Shown piece by piece: positions 1 to 8,647 of a stretch of 64,000 nucleotides of DNA (position 1 is its first letter; each line of letters begins with the position of its first letter). The translations under genes were made by a program, and so were the position numbers. The notes below the pieces were generated by a model. The model was given only the letters and a program-made list of their open reading frames with translations. It was not told the DNA's origin and did no database searches. The stretch lies in assembly GCF_042658685.1 (NCBI RefSeq), contig NZ_JBHSQY010000012.1. The stretch is one strand, 5' to 3'. This DNA is from Macrococcoides bohemicum. Lineage in GTDB: Bacteria; Bacillota; Bacilli; Staphylococcales; Staphylococcaceae.

Positions 1-83
1 ATGTAGAAACGATGCGAGAAGTGATTTCGTATTTAGAAGAAGTAGGAATTCGCTACGAAAAAAGAAAAGATGAATTTATTTAA
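1..83 (+). CDS. 3' end of an unidentified gene (partial)
   Basis: The window opens inside an open frame whose codons start at position 3 and which stops with TAA at 81-83. Only about 26 C-terminal residues are visible, ending RYEKRKDEFI, a charged helical-looking tail. A perfect terminator palindrome follows at once, as expected for a real gene end. In Bacillus the gene before def here is a HAD hydrolase (ykrA), but this tail is too short to support that or any other assignment. Confidence 0.5.
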   Translation, partial: VETMREVISYLEEVGIRYEKRKDEFI

Positions 84-129
84 AAAAAATTATCTGTTAA
101 AACATTAATGTTTTAACAGATAATTTTTT
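84..129. terminator. Bidirectional rho-independent terminator between the convergent gene tail and def
   Basis: A perfect palindrome is centred at 106/107, with core arms ATTATCTGTTAAAACATT and its complement. It is flanked by six A on the left and six T on the right, so it can terminate in both directions. It serves the + strand gene ending at 83 and def on the minus strand, whose stop codon lies at its right edge. Confidence 0.85.
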
Positions 130-682
130 ATTGCACAGCGATAGCGTTGTCCTGAACTGCCATCGGATTTTCTTTGTTGATATAGTCATAGAACATTATA
201 CCGTTTAAATGGTCAATTTCATGTTGAGCAACAATCGCAGCAAAATCTTTTAGACGTAATTTTACTTCGCTGCCATCAGGTTTAAATGCTTTAACAGTAA
301 TACGAGCATATCTATGAACTAAACCTGGAATGTTTTCGTCGACGCTAAGGCAACCCTCTCCAGTAGGTAAATAAGCTTTTTCAACACTGTGACTGATAAT
401 CTTTGGATTAATCAATTGATGTTCAACGTACTTTTCAGTTTTTTCATCATAAAAATAAATAACAAGCATACGTTTATTATGATTAAGCTGAGGCGCAGCT
501 ATACCAACACCGCTACGCAATTTATATTTTTTTGAGAGTTCTTCATCCTGACTCATTTTTAGAAATTCTAGCATATCATCGATTAATTTTTGGTTCTCAT
601 TCGATAATGGTAGTTCAACTTCCTGTGCTTTTTCTCGCAAAGTTGGATGGCCATCTCGAATGATGTCGTTCATTGTTAGCAT
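128..682 (-). CDS. def: Peptide deformylase
   Basis: Removes the formyl group from the N-terminal methionine of nascent proteins in the cytosol, using a bound divalent metal. The 184-residue protein carries all three family motifs: GVGIAAPQ at residues 58-65, EGCLS at 109-113 with the metal-ligand Cys, and HEIDH at 154-158 with two His ligands and the catalytic Glu. The roughly 12-residue insertion before motif 1 and the length are typical of the Gram-positive type II enzyme. The ATG at 680-682 has a GAGGAG ribosome binding site 8 bases upstream. The gene is transcribed away from ykyA and pdhA, which is the usual Bacillus/Staphylococcus neighbourhood. Confidence 0.96.
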   Translation of the reverse strand: MLTMNDIIRDGHPTLREKAQEVELPLSNENQKLIDDMLEFLKMSQDEELSKKYKLRSGVGIAAPQLNHNKRMLVIYFYDEKTEKYVEHQLINPKIISHSVEKAYLPTGEGCLSVDENIPGLVHRYARITVKAFKPDGSEVKLRLKDFAAIVAQHEIDHLNGIMFYDYINKENPMAVQDNAIAVQ

Positions 683-748
683 CGTAACATCTCCTCACTT
701 TATTATTATAAAATATATCAGATAATCAGAGGAAATGCATTATATACA

Positions 749-777
749 TTGAAATAATATGTAAAAAAATATAACAT
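749..777 (+). promoter_or_regulatory. Candidate sigma-A promoter for ykyA
   Basis: TTGAAA at 749-754 and TAACAT at 772-777 are separated by 17 bases. They lie in the divergent gap between def and ykyA, 29 bases before the ykyA start. The -10 match is moderate. Confidence 0.35.
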
Positions 778-805
778 TATAAGCAAATAAGAGGAGGCAA
801 TGTTA

Positions 806-1438
806 ATGAAGTGTTTAAAAGGTTTTATATTAGTATTCTTTGTTGTAATACTTGCAGCATGTACGAACAAAACAGCAAACTTAGAAGCTTTTTATCAAAA
901 AATTGATGAAGCAAATACTAAAGAGCAGCAAATAGTTAGTGTCAGTGAAAAATTAGAGAAATTAGAAAATAATAAATTACAGCTATTTAATAAGGTGAAT
1001 AAAGCGAAATCAGGTGAGATGACTGGCCTTGCAGATCAACTGACAAAAAATACGTCAGAACGTAAAGCAATCGCTAAAAAAGAAGCAGAAATTATGAAGA
1101 AATCTAAAGAAATTTTTGATAAATCAAAGAAAGATGCAAAAGCAATTGAAGATAAAACGCAAAAGCAACAGGTTGAGAAGTTAGTTGGTACTTTAGACGA
1201 GAAATATGCTAAACACTCAGACTTAATGACTTCATATCAAAATATCCTTAATAAAGAGAATGAATTATTTCAATATTTAAAAAAAGATACATTAGATAAA
1301 AACGTGGTTAATGAAAAAATCAATGTTATTTCTAAATTATATAAACAGTTTCAGACAAAGACAGATGATTATACTAAGATAACGCGAGTTGTTGAACAAA
1401 ATAAAAAGCTAATTGTAGAAACATTGAATAAAAACTAA
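806..1438 (+). CDS. ykyA: YkyA-type cell-wall-binding lipoprotein
   Basis: A secreted lipoprotein of about 210 residues. A short basic N-terminus and hydrophobic stretch end in the lipobox LAAC, followed by an almost wholly helical Lys/Glu-rich chain with coiled-coil character. Length, lipobox and position between def and pdhA match the YkyA family (PF10368), whose function is unknown beyond cell-wall association. An ATG six bases upstream (800) is in frame, but GAGGAGG at 791-797 would then be only two bases away. The ATG at 806 has normal spacing and is preferred. A terminator follows, separating it from pdhA. Confidence 0.82.
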   Translation: MKCLKGFILVFFVVILAACTNKTANLEAFYQKIDEANTKEQQIVSVSEKLEKLENNKLQLFNKVNKAKSGEMTGLADQLTKNTSERKAIAKKEAEIMKKSKEIFDKSKKDAKAIEDKTQKQQVEKLVGTLDEKYAKHSDLMTSYQNILNKENELFQYLKKDTLDKNVVNEKINVISKLYKQFQTKTDDYTKITRVVEQNKKLIVETLNKN

Positions 1439-1505
1439 TTATTGTGACAAAACTGTTAAAATGAAAGCGTTTACTGATATATAACAGTGAAAATATTGTG
1501 GTAAT

Positions 1506-1541
1506 ACAGTGCCGACAACCATTGTTGTGACGCTGTTTTTT
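1506..1541 (+). terminator. Terminator downstream of ykyA
   Basis: An imperfect hairpin has outer arms ACAGTG/CGCTGT and inner arms ACAAC/GTTGT around CATT, followed by six T. It lies between ykyA and pdhA, so it probably ends ykyA transcription before a separate pdhA promoter. Confidence 0.6.
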
Positions 1542-1630
1542 CTTTTATATCTTTTTCTTTATCTGTAGCACACAAATATGCTATGATAGATTATGTAATT
1601 AAAACATAAATGAAAGGTTTGGTGAAAAGA

Positions 1631-2746
1631 ATGGCTCTTAAGAAAAAAGCCCCATTCGACGCTGTTTCAAATTTACGTGAAATCGAAGAAAAATTTGAAG
1701 TAGTTCAAGTATTAGATTTAGACGGAAATGTAGTTAATGATGCATATATGCCTGAATTAACGGACGAACAATTAGTAGAATTAATGGAAAGAATGGTCTG
1801 GACACGTGTGTTAGATCAACGTTCTATCTCATTAAACAGACAAGGCCGTTTAGGATTCTATGCACCGACAGCTGGTCAGGAAGCTTCTCAATTAGCATCT
1901 CATTATGCTCTTGAAAAAGATGACTTTATTTTACCAGGATATCGTGATGTTCCTCAATTAATCTGGCAAGGTCTACCATTAACAAAAGCATTTTTATGGT
2001 CAAGAGGTCATTATTTAGGTTCTCAAATGCCAGAAGGAATGAATGCATTATCACCTCAAATCATTATCGGTGCGCAATACGTTCAAACAGCTGGTGTAGC
2101 GTTAGGACTTAAAAAACGTGGTACTCAATCCGTTGCGATTACATATACTGGAGACGGTGGTACTTCACAAGGTGATTTCTATGAAGGTATTAACTTTGCG
2201 TCTGCATACAAAGCACCTGCAATTTTTGTAATCCAAAATAATAACTATGCAATCTCTACACCGCGTAGTAAACAAACTGCCGCTAAAACATTAGCTCAAA
2301 AAGCAGTTGCAGCAGGTATTCCAGGTATCGTTGTTGATGGTATGGATGCATTAGCTGTTTACTTTGCAACAAAAGAAGCACGTGACAGAGCAATTGCTGG
2401 TGAAGGTCCTACATTAATCGAGACAATCACATATAGATATGGTCCACATACAATGGCTGGGGATGACCCAACACGTTACAGAACTTCAGATGAAGATGCT
2501 GAATGGGTTAAGAAAGATCCATTAGTTCGATTCCGTAAATTCCTGGAAAACAAAGGATTATGGACTGAAGATAAAGAAAACGAAATTATTGAAAAAGCTA
2601 AAGAAGATATTAAAAATGCGATTAAAGAAGCAGATGCAACTCCTAAACAAACTGTATCTCAATTAATCGAATTAATGTATACAGAGGAAATGCCTTTCCA
2701 TTTAAAAGAGCAATATGAAATTTATAAAGAGAAGGAGTCGAAGTAA
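1631..2746 (+). CDS. pdhA: Pyruvate dehydrogenase E1 component, alpha subunit
   Basis: The thiamine-diphosphate-dependent decarboxylase half of the PDH complex, an alpha2beta2 heterotetramer with PdhB, converting pyruvate to acetyl-lipoyl-E2 in the cytosol. About 371 residues, standard for Gram-positive E1-alpha. GDGGTSQGDFYEGINFA followed by NNNYA is the ThDP/Mg motif. TYRYGPHTMAGDDPTRYR is the conserved phosphorylation-loop region, which is not regulated that way in bacteria. The longest frame starts at 1610, but family proteins begin near MA.K...FDAV, and GGTGA sits 5 bases before the ATG at 1631, so 1631 is chosen. It is first in pdhABCD; a TATGAT -10 lies at 1582-1587. Confidence 0.95.
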   Translation: MALKKKAPFDAVSNLREIEEKFEVVQVLDLDGNVVNDAYMPELTDEQLVELMERMVWTRVLDQRSISLNRQGRLGFYAPTAGQEASQLASHYALEKDDFILPGYRDVPQLIWQGLPLTKAFLWSRGHYLGSQMPEGMNALSPQIIIGAQYVQTAGVALGLKKRGTQSVAITYTGDGGTSQGDFYEGINFASAYKAPAIFVIQNNNYAISTPRSKQTAAKTLAQKAVAAGIPGIVVDGMDALAVYFATKEARDRAIAGEGPTLIETITYRYGPHTMAGDDPTRYRTSDEDAEWVKKDPLVRFRKFLENKGLWTEDKENEIIEKAKEDIKNAIKEADATPKQTVSQLIELMYTEEMPFHLKEQYEIYKEKESK

Positions 2747-2749
2747 GTC

Positions 2750-3727
2750 ATGGCACAATTAACGATGATCCAAGCAATAACAAATGCACTTCAAACTGAA
2801 CTTAAAAATGACGAAAACGTTTTAGTATTCGGAGAAGACGTTGGTGTCAACGGTGGTGTGTTCCGTGCGACTGAAGGACTTCAAAAAGAATTCGGTGAAG
2901 ATCGTGTATTCGATACTCCACTTGCAGAATCAGGTATCGGTGGTTTAGCAGTAGGTTTAACTTTAACTGGATTCCGTCCGGTAATGGAAATTCAATTCTT
3001 CGGATTTGTATTCGAAGTATTTGATTCATTAGCAGCACAATTATCACGTCAAAGTTTCCGTTCTGGTGGAACGAAATCTGCACCAGTTGTTATCCGTTCA
3101 CCATTCGGTGGTGGCGTTCACACACCTGAATTACACGCAGATAACTTAGAAGGTTTAGTAGCTCAAACGCCAGGTTTAAAAGTGGTAATTCCATCAAGCC
3201 CTTATGATGCAAAAGGATTATTAATTTCTGCTATTCGTGATAATGATCCAGTTGTATTCTTAGAACATATGAAATTATACCGTTCATTCCGTGAAGAAGT
3301 GCCAGAAGAAGAGTACACAATTGAAATCGGTAAAGCAGCAGTGAAACAAGAAGGTACTGACTTATCTATCATTACTTATGGTGCAATGGTTCAGGAATCA
3401 TTGAAAGCTGCTGAAGAGTTAGCAAAAGACGGTCACTCAATTGAAGTAATCGACTTACGTACTGTTCAACCATTAGATATCGAAACGATTATTGCATCAG
3501 TTGAAAAAACTGGACGTGTTGTAGTGGTTCAGGAAGCTCAAAAACAAGCTGGTGTTGGTGCAACTGTAGTATCTGAAATTTCAGAACGTGCGATTTTATC
3601 ATTAGAAGCTCCAATTGCACGTGTAGCAGCTGTTGATACAGCATATCCATACACGCAAGCTGAGAATGTCTGGTTACCTAACAAAGAAGACATCATTGAA
3701 GCAGCTAAAAAGACTTTAGAATTCTAA
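2750..3727 (+). CDS. pdhB: Pyruvate dehydrogenase E1 component, beta subunit
   Basis: The beta partner of PdhA, completing the ThDP active site and binding the E2 peripheral domain. 325 residues, the usual size. GEDVGVNGGVFRAT at the N-terminus and the IRSPFGGGVHTPELHAD segment are typical E1-beta sequence, with the transketolase C-terminal fold from about residue 200. The ATG lies 3 bases after the pdhA stop, with AAGGAG inside the pdhA tail, indicating translational coupling. A hairpin rather than a terminator follows before pdhC. Confidence 0.96.
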   Translation: MAQLTMIQAITNALQTELKNDENVLVFGEDVGVNGGVFRATEGLQKEFGEDRVFDTPLAESGIGGLAVGLTLTGFRPVMEIQFFGFVFEVFDSLAAQLSRQSFRSGGTKSAPVVIRSPFGGGVHTPELHADNLEGLVAQTPGLKVVIPSSPYDAKGLLISAIRDNDPVVFLEHMKLYRSFREEVPEEEYTIEIGKAAVKQEGTDLSIITYGAMVQESLKAAEELAKDGHSIEVIDLRTVQPLDIETIIASVEKTGRVVVVQEAQKQAGVGATVVSEISERAILSLEAPIARVAAVDTAYPYTQAENVWLPNKEDIIEAAKKTLEF

Positions 3728-3759
3728 TTTGAGTTTTAAAATCGAGTAATAAGGTAATG

Positions 3760-3795
3760 TGAAAAGTAACATTGTTTTAACTATGTTACTTTTCA
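3760..3795 (+). other. Strong hairpin without U-tract inside the pdh operon
   Basis: TGAAAAGTAACAT at 3760-3772 and its perfect complement at 3783-3795 form a 13-bp stem with a 10-base loop. Only CATCATG follows, so it does not look like an intrinsic terminator. It lies in the 124-base pdhB-pdhC gap, the largest in the operon. A TATAAT hexamer follows at 3816-3821, but its possible -35 is poor. Likely roles are a 3' stabilising or processing element setting E1 versus E2/E3 mRNA levels, or a partial attenuator. Confidence 0.6.
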
Positions 3796-3851
3796 TCATG
3801 TAATAAAATGAATTTTATAATTATAAAATTAATTCTTAGGAGGAATTTATT

Positions 3852-5150
3852 GTGGCATTTGAATTTAAATTACCCGCTCTTGGTGAGGGGATTTTTGAAG
3901 GTGAAATCGTTAAGTGGTTCGTTAAAGCTGGCGATAACATCGCAGAAGACGATATTTTATGTGAAGTACAGAATGATAAATCAGTAGTAGAAATTCCATC
4001 TCCAGTAACAGGAACAATCAATACGATCGTTGCTGAAGAAGGAACAGTAGCTAACTTAGGAGACGTAATCGTAACAATTGATTCTGATGATGCACATGCA
4101 CAAGAATCAGCTTCTGAATCAAAAGAAGAAGCACCGGCTACAGAAGAAAAAGCTACAGAAGAAGTTAAAGAAGAAAAACCTGCACAAGCACCTGCACAAA
4201 ATGTTGAAGTTGATGAAAATCGTCGAGTAATCGCTATGCCATCAGTACGTAAATTTGCACGTGAACAAGGTGTAAATATTAAAGCGGTTACTGGTACTGG
4301 TAAAAATGGTCGTGTAATTAAAGATGATATCACTGCTTACTTAAATGGTGGCGGTAATACTCAAGCTACAGAAGCACCAAAAGCTGATGCGCCAGCAGCA
4401 TCAACTGAAAAGGCTGCACCACAACCAATCGCAGCACCTGAAGGTGAATTCCCTGAAACACGTGAAAAAATTCCTGCAATGCGTAAAGCAATCGCTAAAG
4501 CGATGGTTAACTCAAAACACACTGCTCCACACGTTACATTAATGGATGAAGTAGAAGTACAGGCATTATGGGATCACCGTAAGAAATTTAAAGAAGTTGC
4601 AGCAGAACAAGGTACGAAATTAACATTCTTACCATATGTTGTTAAAGCGTTAGTATCGGCACTTAAAGCATATCCTGCATTAAATACTTCTTTAGATGAC
4701 GCTACAGAAGAAGTGGTACACAAACATTACTACAATATCGGTATTGCAGCTGATACTGAACGTGGATTATTAGTTCCTGTCGTTAAAAATGCTGATCGTA
4801 AATCAATCTTCGCTATTTCTGATGAAATTAACGAATTGGCTGTAAAAGCTCGTGATGGAAAACTTTCTCCTAGCGAAATGCAGGGTGCATCATGTACAAT
4901 TAGTAATATAGGTTCAGCTGGTGGACAATGGTTCACTCCAGTAATCAATCACCCAGAGGTTGCTATCTTAGGTATTGGTCGAATTGCTCAAAAAGCAATC
5001 GTTAAAGATGGAGAAATCGTTGCAGCACCAGTATTAGCATTATCATTAAGTTTTGACCACCGTCAAATTGATGGTGCAACTGGACAAAATGCTATGAATC
5101 ATATTAAACGTTTATTAAATAATCCAGAATTATTATTAATGGAGGGGTAA
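3852..5150 (+). CDS. pdhC: Dihydrolipoyllysine acetyltransferase (PDH E2)
   Basis: The core of the PDH complex; transfers the acetyl group from lipoamide to CoA. 432 residues in the expected order: one lipoyl domain at about 1-78 with lipoyl-lysine K43 in NDKS; an Ala/Glu/Lys-rich swinging linker; the peripheral-subunit-binding domain at about 126-164; a second Ala/Pro linker; and the catalytic domain from about 205 ending in DHRQIDG (H403, D407). It uses a GTG start with TAGGAGGA seven bases upstream. It follows an internal operon hairpin and is four bases from pdhD. Confidence 0.96.
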   Translation: MAFEFKLPALGEGIFEGEIVKWFVKAGDNIAEDDILCEVQNDKSVVEIPSPVTGTINTIVAEEGTVANLGDVIVTIDSDDAHAQESASESKEEAPATEEKATEEVKEEKPAQAPAQNVEVDENRRVIAMPSVRKFAREQGVNIKAVTGTGKNGRVIKDDITAYLNGGGNTQATEAPKADAPAASTEKAAPQPIAAPEGEFPETREKIPAMRKAIAKAMVNSKHTAPHVTLMDEVEVQALWDHRKKFKEVAAEQGTKLTFLPYVVKALVSALKAYPALNTSLDDATEEVVHKHYYNIGIAADTERGLLVPVVKNADRKSIFAISDEINELAVKARDGKLSPSEMQGASCTISNIGSAGGQWFTPVINHPEVAILGIGRIAQKAIVKDGEIVAAPVLALSLSFDHRQIDGATGQNAMNHIKRLLNNPELLLMEG

Positions 5151-5154
5151 GCAC

Positions 5155-6561
5155 ATGGTAGTTGGAGATTTTCCTATTGAAACAGATACTATTGTAATCG
5201 GAGCAGGTCCTGGAGGATATGTTGCAGCAATTCGTGCAGCTCAATTAGGACAAAAAGTAACAATCGTTGAAAAAGGTAGTTTAGGTGGCGTTTGTTTAAA
5301 CGTCGGTTGTATTCCTTCAAAAGCTTTATTATCAGCATCTCATAAATATGAAACTGTTGTTCATTCTGAAGATTTCGGAATTAAAGCTGAAAACGTTACT
5401 GTTGATTTTTCTAAAGTGCAAGAATTCAAAGGCAGCGTTGTTAAGAAATTAACTGGCGGTGTTGGTGCATTATTAAAAGGTAACAAAGTTGAAATCGTTG
5501 AAGGTGAAGCTTATTTCGTTGATCAAAACAACTTAAAAGTTATGACTGAAAAAGCATCTCAAACTTATACTTTCAAACATGCAATTATCGCTACAGGTTC
5601 ACGTCCAATTGAAATTCCTAATTTCAAATTCAACAAACGTGTAATCGATTCAACAGGTGCATTAGCATTAACTGAAATTCCAAAAAGCTTAGTCGTAGTT
5701 GGTGGTGGATATATCGGTTCTGAATTAGGAACTGCTTACGCTAACTTCGGTACTAAAGTTACAATTCTAGAAGGCGCGAAAGATATTTTAGGCGGATTCG
5801 AAAAACAAATGACACAAGTAGTTAAAAAAGGTCTTAAAGCTAAAGGTGTAGACATTGTTACTGAAGCGATGGCTAAATCAGCTGAAGAGAGCGAAACTGG
5901 TGTTAAGGTAACTTATGAAGCTAAAGGTGAAACTCAAACAATTGAAGCAGATTACTGTTTAGTAACTGTTGGTCGTCGTCCTAATACTGAAGAAATCGGT
6001 TTAGAGTCATTAGGCGTTAAGATGACTGAACGTGGTTTAGTAGAAGTAAATGAAGAAGGACGCACTTCAGTAGACAATATCTTTGCAATTGGTGATATCG
6101 TTGCTGGACCTCCATTAGCACATAAAGCATCATACGAAGGAAAAGTTGCAGCTGAAGTTATCTCTGGTGAAAAATCAGAAGTTGACTATCTTGCAATCCC
6201 TGCAGTATGTTTCACTGAGCCTGAATTAGCTACAGTTGGTTACACTGAAGCGATGGCGAAAGAAGAAGGATTAGAATATAAAGCTTCTAAATTCCCTTAT
6301 GCAGCAAATGGTCGTGCTTTATCTATCGGCGAAACTGACGGATTCTTAAAATTAATCACATTAAAAGAAGACGGATTATTAATCGGTGCTCAAATCGCTG
6401 GTTCTGGTGCATCTGATATGATCGCTGAATTAGGATTAGCAATTGAAACTGGTATGACAGCTGAAGATATCGCATTAACAATTCATGCGCATCCAACTTT
6501 AGGTGAAATTACAATGGAAGCAGCAGAAGTAGCTTTAGGTAATCCAATTCATACTATGTAA
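5155..6561 (+). CDS. pdhD: Dihydrolipoamide dehydrogenase (E3)
   Basis: An FAD- and NAD-dependent flavoenzyme that reoxidises dihydrolipoamide in the PDH complex and probably also in other 2-oxo acid complexes. 468 residues. The FAD dinucleotide fold GAGPGG is at 17-22 and the redox disulfide motif is GGVCLNVGCIPSK (C47/C52). GGGYIG marks the NAD fold, GDI the second FAD contact, and HAHPTLGE the catalytic His/Glu dyad (H446, E451) at the dimer interface. Last gene of pdhABCD, ended by a good terminator. Confidence 0.96.
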   Translation: MVVGDFPIETDTIVIGAGPGGYVAAIRAAQLGQKVTIVEKGSLGGVCLNVGCIPSKALLSASHKYETVVHSEDFGIKAENVTVDFSKVQEFKGSVVKKLTGGVGALLKGNKVEIVEGEAYFVDQNNLKVMTEKASQTYTFKHAIIATGSRPIEIPNFKFNKRVIDSTGALALTEIPKSLVVVGGGYIGSELGTAYANFGTKVTILEGAKDILGGFEKQMTQVVKKGLKAKGVDIVTEAMAKSAEESETGVKVTYEAKGETQTIEADYCLVTVGRRPNTEEIGLESLGVKMTERGLVEVNEEGRTSVDNIFAIGDIVAGPPLAHKASYEGKVAAEVISGEKSEVDYLAIPAVCFTEPELATVGYTEAMAKEEGLEYKASKFPYAANGRALSIGETDGFLKLITLKEDGLLIGAQIAGSGASDMIAELGLAIETGMTAEDIALTIHAHPTLGEITMEAAEVALGNPIHTM

Positions 6562-6580
6562 TTTATTTTTACAAAATATT

Positions 6581-6614
6581 AAGCACTATTCAGAGATGAA
6601 TAGTGCTTTTTTTA
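6581..6614 (+). terminator. Terminator of the pdh operon
   Basis: AAGCACTATTC, a six-base loop, then GAATAGTGCTT and a run of seven T. Perfect 11-bp stem directly after pdhD. Confidence 0.9.
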
Positions 6615-6627
6615 ACGGAGGAAGCAA

Positions 6628-6903
6628 ATGAGCTATAGTTATCCAATTAATCCGGAATGGACACAGGAAGAAATCATTGATGTTGTTAATTTTTTAGCAC
6701 TTATTGAAGATGCTTATGAATCTAAAGTAAACACTGAGGATTATGCTGCAGTATATAAAGCATTTAAAAGAATCGCACCAATGAAATCAGATGAAAATAA
6801 AATTTATAAAGAATTTAAGGAAGTTTCTGACTATGACGGATATGTTGTAACGAAACGCTTTAAAGAAGCACAAACTGCGAACGAAAAAACTTTTAAAGTG
6901 TAG
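6628..6903 (+). CDS. yktA: UPF0223 family protein YktA
   Basis: A 91-residue soluble protein of unknown function. The N-terminal segment YPINPEWTQEEIIDVVNF and the helical, charged body match the UPF0223 (YktA) family, found between the pdh and pot regions in staphylococci. GGAGGAAG precedes the ATG at good distance. The pdh terminator lies only 14 bases upstream, so it may depend on readthrough or on a promoter inside that hairpin region. No catalytic motif is visible. Confidence 0.85.
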   Translation: MSYSYPINPEWTQEEIIDVVNFLALIEDAYESKVNTEDYAAVYKAFKRIAPMKSDENKIYKEFKEVSDYDGYVVTKRFKEAQTANEKTFKV

Positions 6904-6930
6904 TTTTGAATTAAAAATTTAGTATTACTG

Positions 6931-6985
6931 TTGTTTTAAACCTTTTTTTCTGCTATATTTAAAACGTTATTAAACAAATTGTTTA
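6931..6985 (+). promoter_or_regulatory. Promoter and putative operator of the xre-pot operon
   Basis: TTGTTT at 6931-6936, exactly 17 bases, then TATATT at 6954-6959 preceded by TG in the extended -10 position. Just downstream of the expected start point lies an inverted repeat, TAAACAA-A-TTGTTTA, at 6971-6985. Its position suggests a repressor operator, most simply for the XRE regulator encoded immediately downstream. Binding is inferred. Confidence 0.6.
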
Positions 6986-7011
6986 CAATTATTAAACTAA
7001 GGTGTGAATAC

Positions 7012-7554
7012 ATGGATATAGGGAAAAAAATAAAAGATTTACGACGTCAAAAGAATTTAACGCAAGAAGAACTAGGGGAAAGAACGGATTTATCAAAAGG
7101 ATATATTTCTCAACTTGAACGTAATTTATGTTCACCGTCTATGGAGACATTCTTTAATATACTAGAAGTTTTAGGATCAGAACCATCAGACTTCTTTAAT
7201 GAGAAGATGCATGAGCAGCGCATTTATTACCCTAAATCTGAACAGACAATATATGATGAATATGATAATGGCTATTTAATTCAGTGGTTGGTTCCGGATT
7301 CAAACGAATTTGATATGGAGCCTGTTATTATTACATTAAGACCAGATTCTGAATATAAAAAGTTTGAACCGAGTCTTTCTGACAGCTTTATTTATGTATT
7401 AGATGGTACAGCAAGTATAAGAATTGGTAGAAAAGAATATACAGCACGTCGTGGGGAATCATTTTATTTTAAAGCAAATGAATCACATCAATTATTTAAC
7501 AAATATAAAAAAGATGCACGTGTATTAATCGTCGCAACTGAATCATATTTATAG
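7012..7554 (+). CDS. XRE-family regulator with C-terminal cupin domain (likely polyamine-uptake regulator)
   Basis: About 180 residues. A helix-turn-helix of the Cro/CI type occupies roughly residues 6-60 (IKDLRRQKNLTQEELGERT then LSKGYISQLE), and a cupin_2 barrel the C-terminal half (SDSFIYVLDGTA, RRGESFYFKANESHQLFN). Such HTH-cupin proteins sense small ligands; the gene heads potABCD with only 9 bases before potA, so control of polyamine transport is likely. The ATG at 7012 has AAGGTGTG upstream; the longer frame from 6979 would cross the probable operator and is rejected. Confidence 0.85.
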   Translation: MDIGKKIKDLRRQKNLTQEELGERTDLSKGYISQLERNLCSPSMETFFNILEVLGSEPSDFFNEKMHEQRIYYPKSEQTIYDEYDNGYLIQWLVPDSNEFDMEPVIITLRPDSEYKKFEPSLSDSFIYVLDGTASIRIGRKEYTARRGESFYFKANESHQLFNKYKKDARVLIVATESYL

Positions 7555-7563
7555 GAGAGTGTC

Positions 7564-8646
7564 ATGAAAGATTTTATACAATTTAACAATGTGTCTAAAT
7601 CATATGGCGAAAACAAAGTTCTGGATAATATTAATTTTGAAATTGAAGAGGGTAAATTCTACACTTTACTTGGACCCTCTGGTTGTGGAAAAACAACAAT
7701 TTTACGCTTGATTGCTGGTTTTGAAAAGGCTACGACGGGTGACATATATTTTGAAGGTAAACGTATTAATGATATTCCTGCGAATAAACGACGCGTTAAT
7801 ACAGTGTTTCAGGATTATGCATTATTCCCACATTTAAATGTATTTGAAAATGTAGCATATGGTTTACGCATCAAAAAAGTAAATAATAATGAAGTGCAAA
7901 CCCGCGTAATGGATGCTTTAAAGTTAGTAAAACTTGATGGTTTTGAAAATCGTGAAATAAAAGATATGAGTGGTGGACAACGTCAACGTGTTGCTATTGC
8001 ACGCGCTATCGTCAATGAACCGGAAATTATCTTACTTGATGAACCATTATCAGCACTTGATCTAAAACTCAGAACAGAGATGCAGTATGAATTACGCGAA
8101 ATACAGCAACGTTTAGGTAAGACATTTATTTTCGTTACACATGATCAGGAAGAAGCACTAGCAATGAGTGATTATATCTTCGTTATGAACAAAGGTAGAA
8201 TTGAGCAAAGTGGCACACCAACTGATATTTATGACGAACCAGTTAATCGATATGTTGCAGATTTTATAGGAGAATCTAATATCGTTTCTGGTGTGATGAA
8301 ACGCGATTTTGTTGTTGAAATGTATGACAATGAATATGCTTGTGTAGATAAAGGGTTTAAAGCAAATGCTAAGGTCGACGTTGTCATTCGCCCTGAAGAT
8401 ATTGAAATAACTACTACTCATGCTGGTAAAGTTAAAGCAGTTGTAGATTCACAATTATTCCGTGGTGTACATTATGAAATTTGCTGTTTTGACGAGGCTG
8501 GTAATGAGTGGATTATTCAATCAACGAAAAGGGCCACACCTGGAGAACATGTTGGTCTAACATTTGATGAGGAAGCTATTCATATTATGCTACCTGGAGA
8601 AACTGAAGAAGAATTTGATGCACGTATTGAGTCATACGAGGTGTAA
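7564..8646 (+). CDS. potA: Spermidine/putrescine ABC transporter ATP-binding protein
   Basis: The ATPase that drives polyamine import through PotB-PotC. 360 residues: Walker A GPSGCGKTT (37-45), Q-loop FQDYALF, signature SGGQRQR (136-142), Walker B IILLDE (155-160), and a C-terminal TOBE-type domain from about 240. The start has AGGAGAG upstream and follows the regulator by 9 bases. The gene is followed by potB after one base. Confidence 0.95.
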   Translation: MKDFIQFNNVSKSYGENKVLDNINFEIEEGKFYTLLGPSGCGKTTILRLIAGFEKATTGDIYFEGKRINDIPANKRRVNTVFQDYALFPHLNVFENVAYGLRIKKVNNNEVQTRVMDALKLVKLDGFENREIKDMSGGQRQRVAIARAIVNEPEIILLDEPLSALDLKLRTEMQYELREIQQRLGKTFIFVTHDQEEALAMSDYIFVMNKGRIEQSGTPTDIYDEPVNRYVADFIGESNIVSGVMKRDFVVEMYDNEYACVDKGFKANAKVDVVIRPEDIEITTTHAGKVKAVVDSQLFRGVHYEICCFDEAGNEWIIQSTKRATPGEHVGLTFDEEAIHIMLPGETEEEFDARIESYEV

Positions 8647-8647
8647 T

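Noticed and set aside
3836..4333. 165-residue open frame on the minus strand inside pdhC
   Set aside because: It is the antisense of the Ala/Glu-rich linker and lipoyl domain of E2; Ser/Thr-rich composition is a codon-bias shadow and there is no ribosome binding site.
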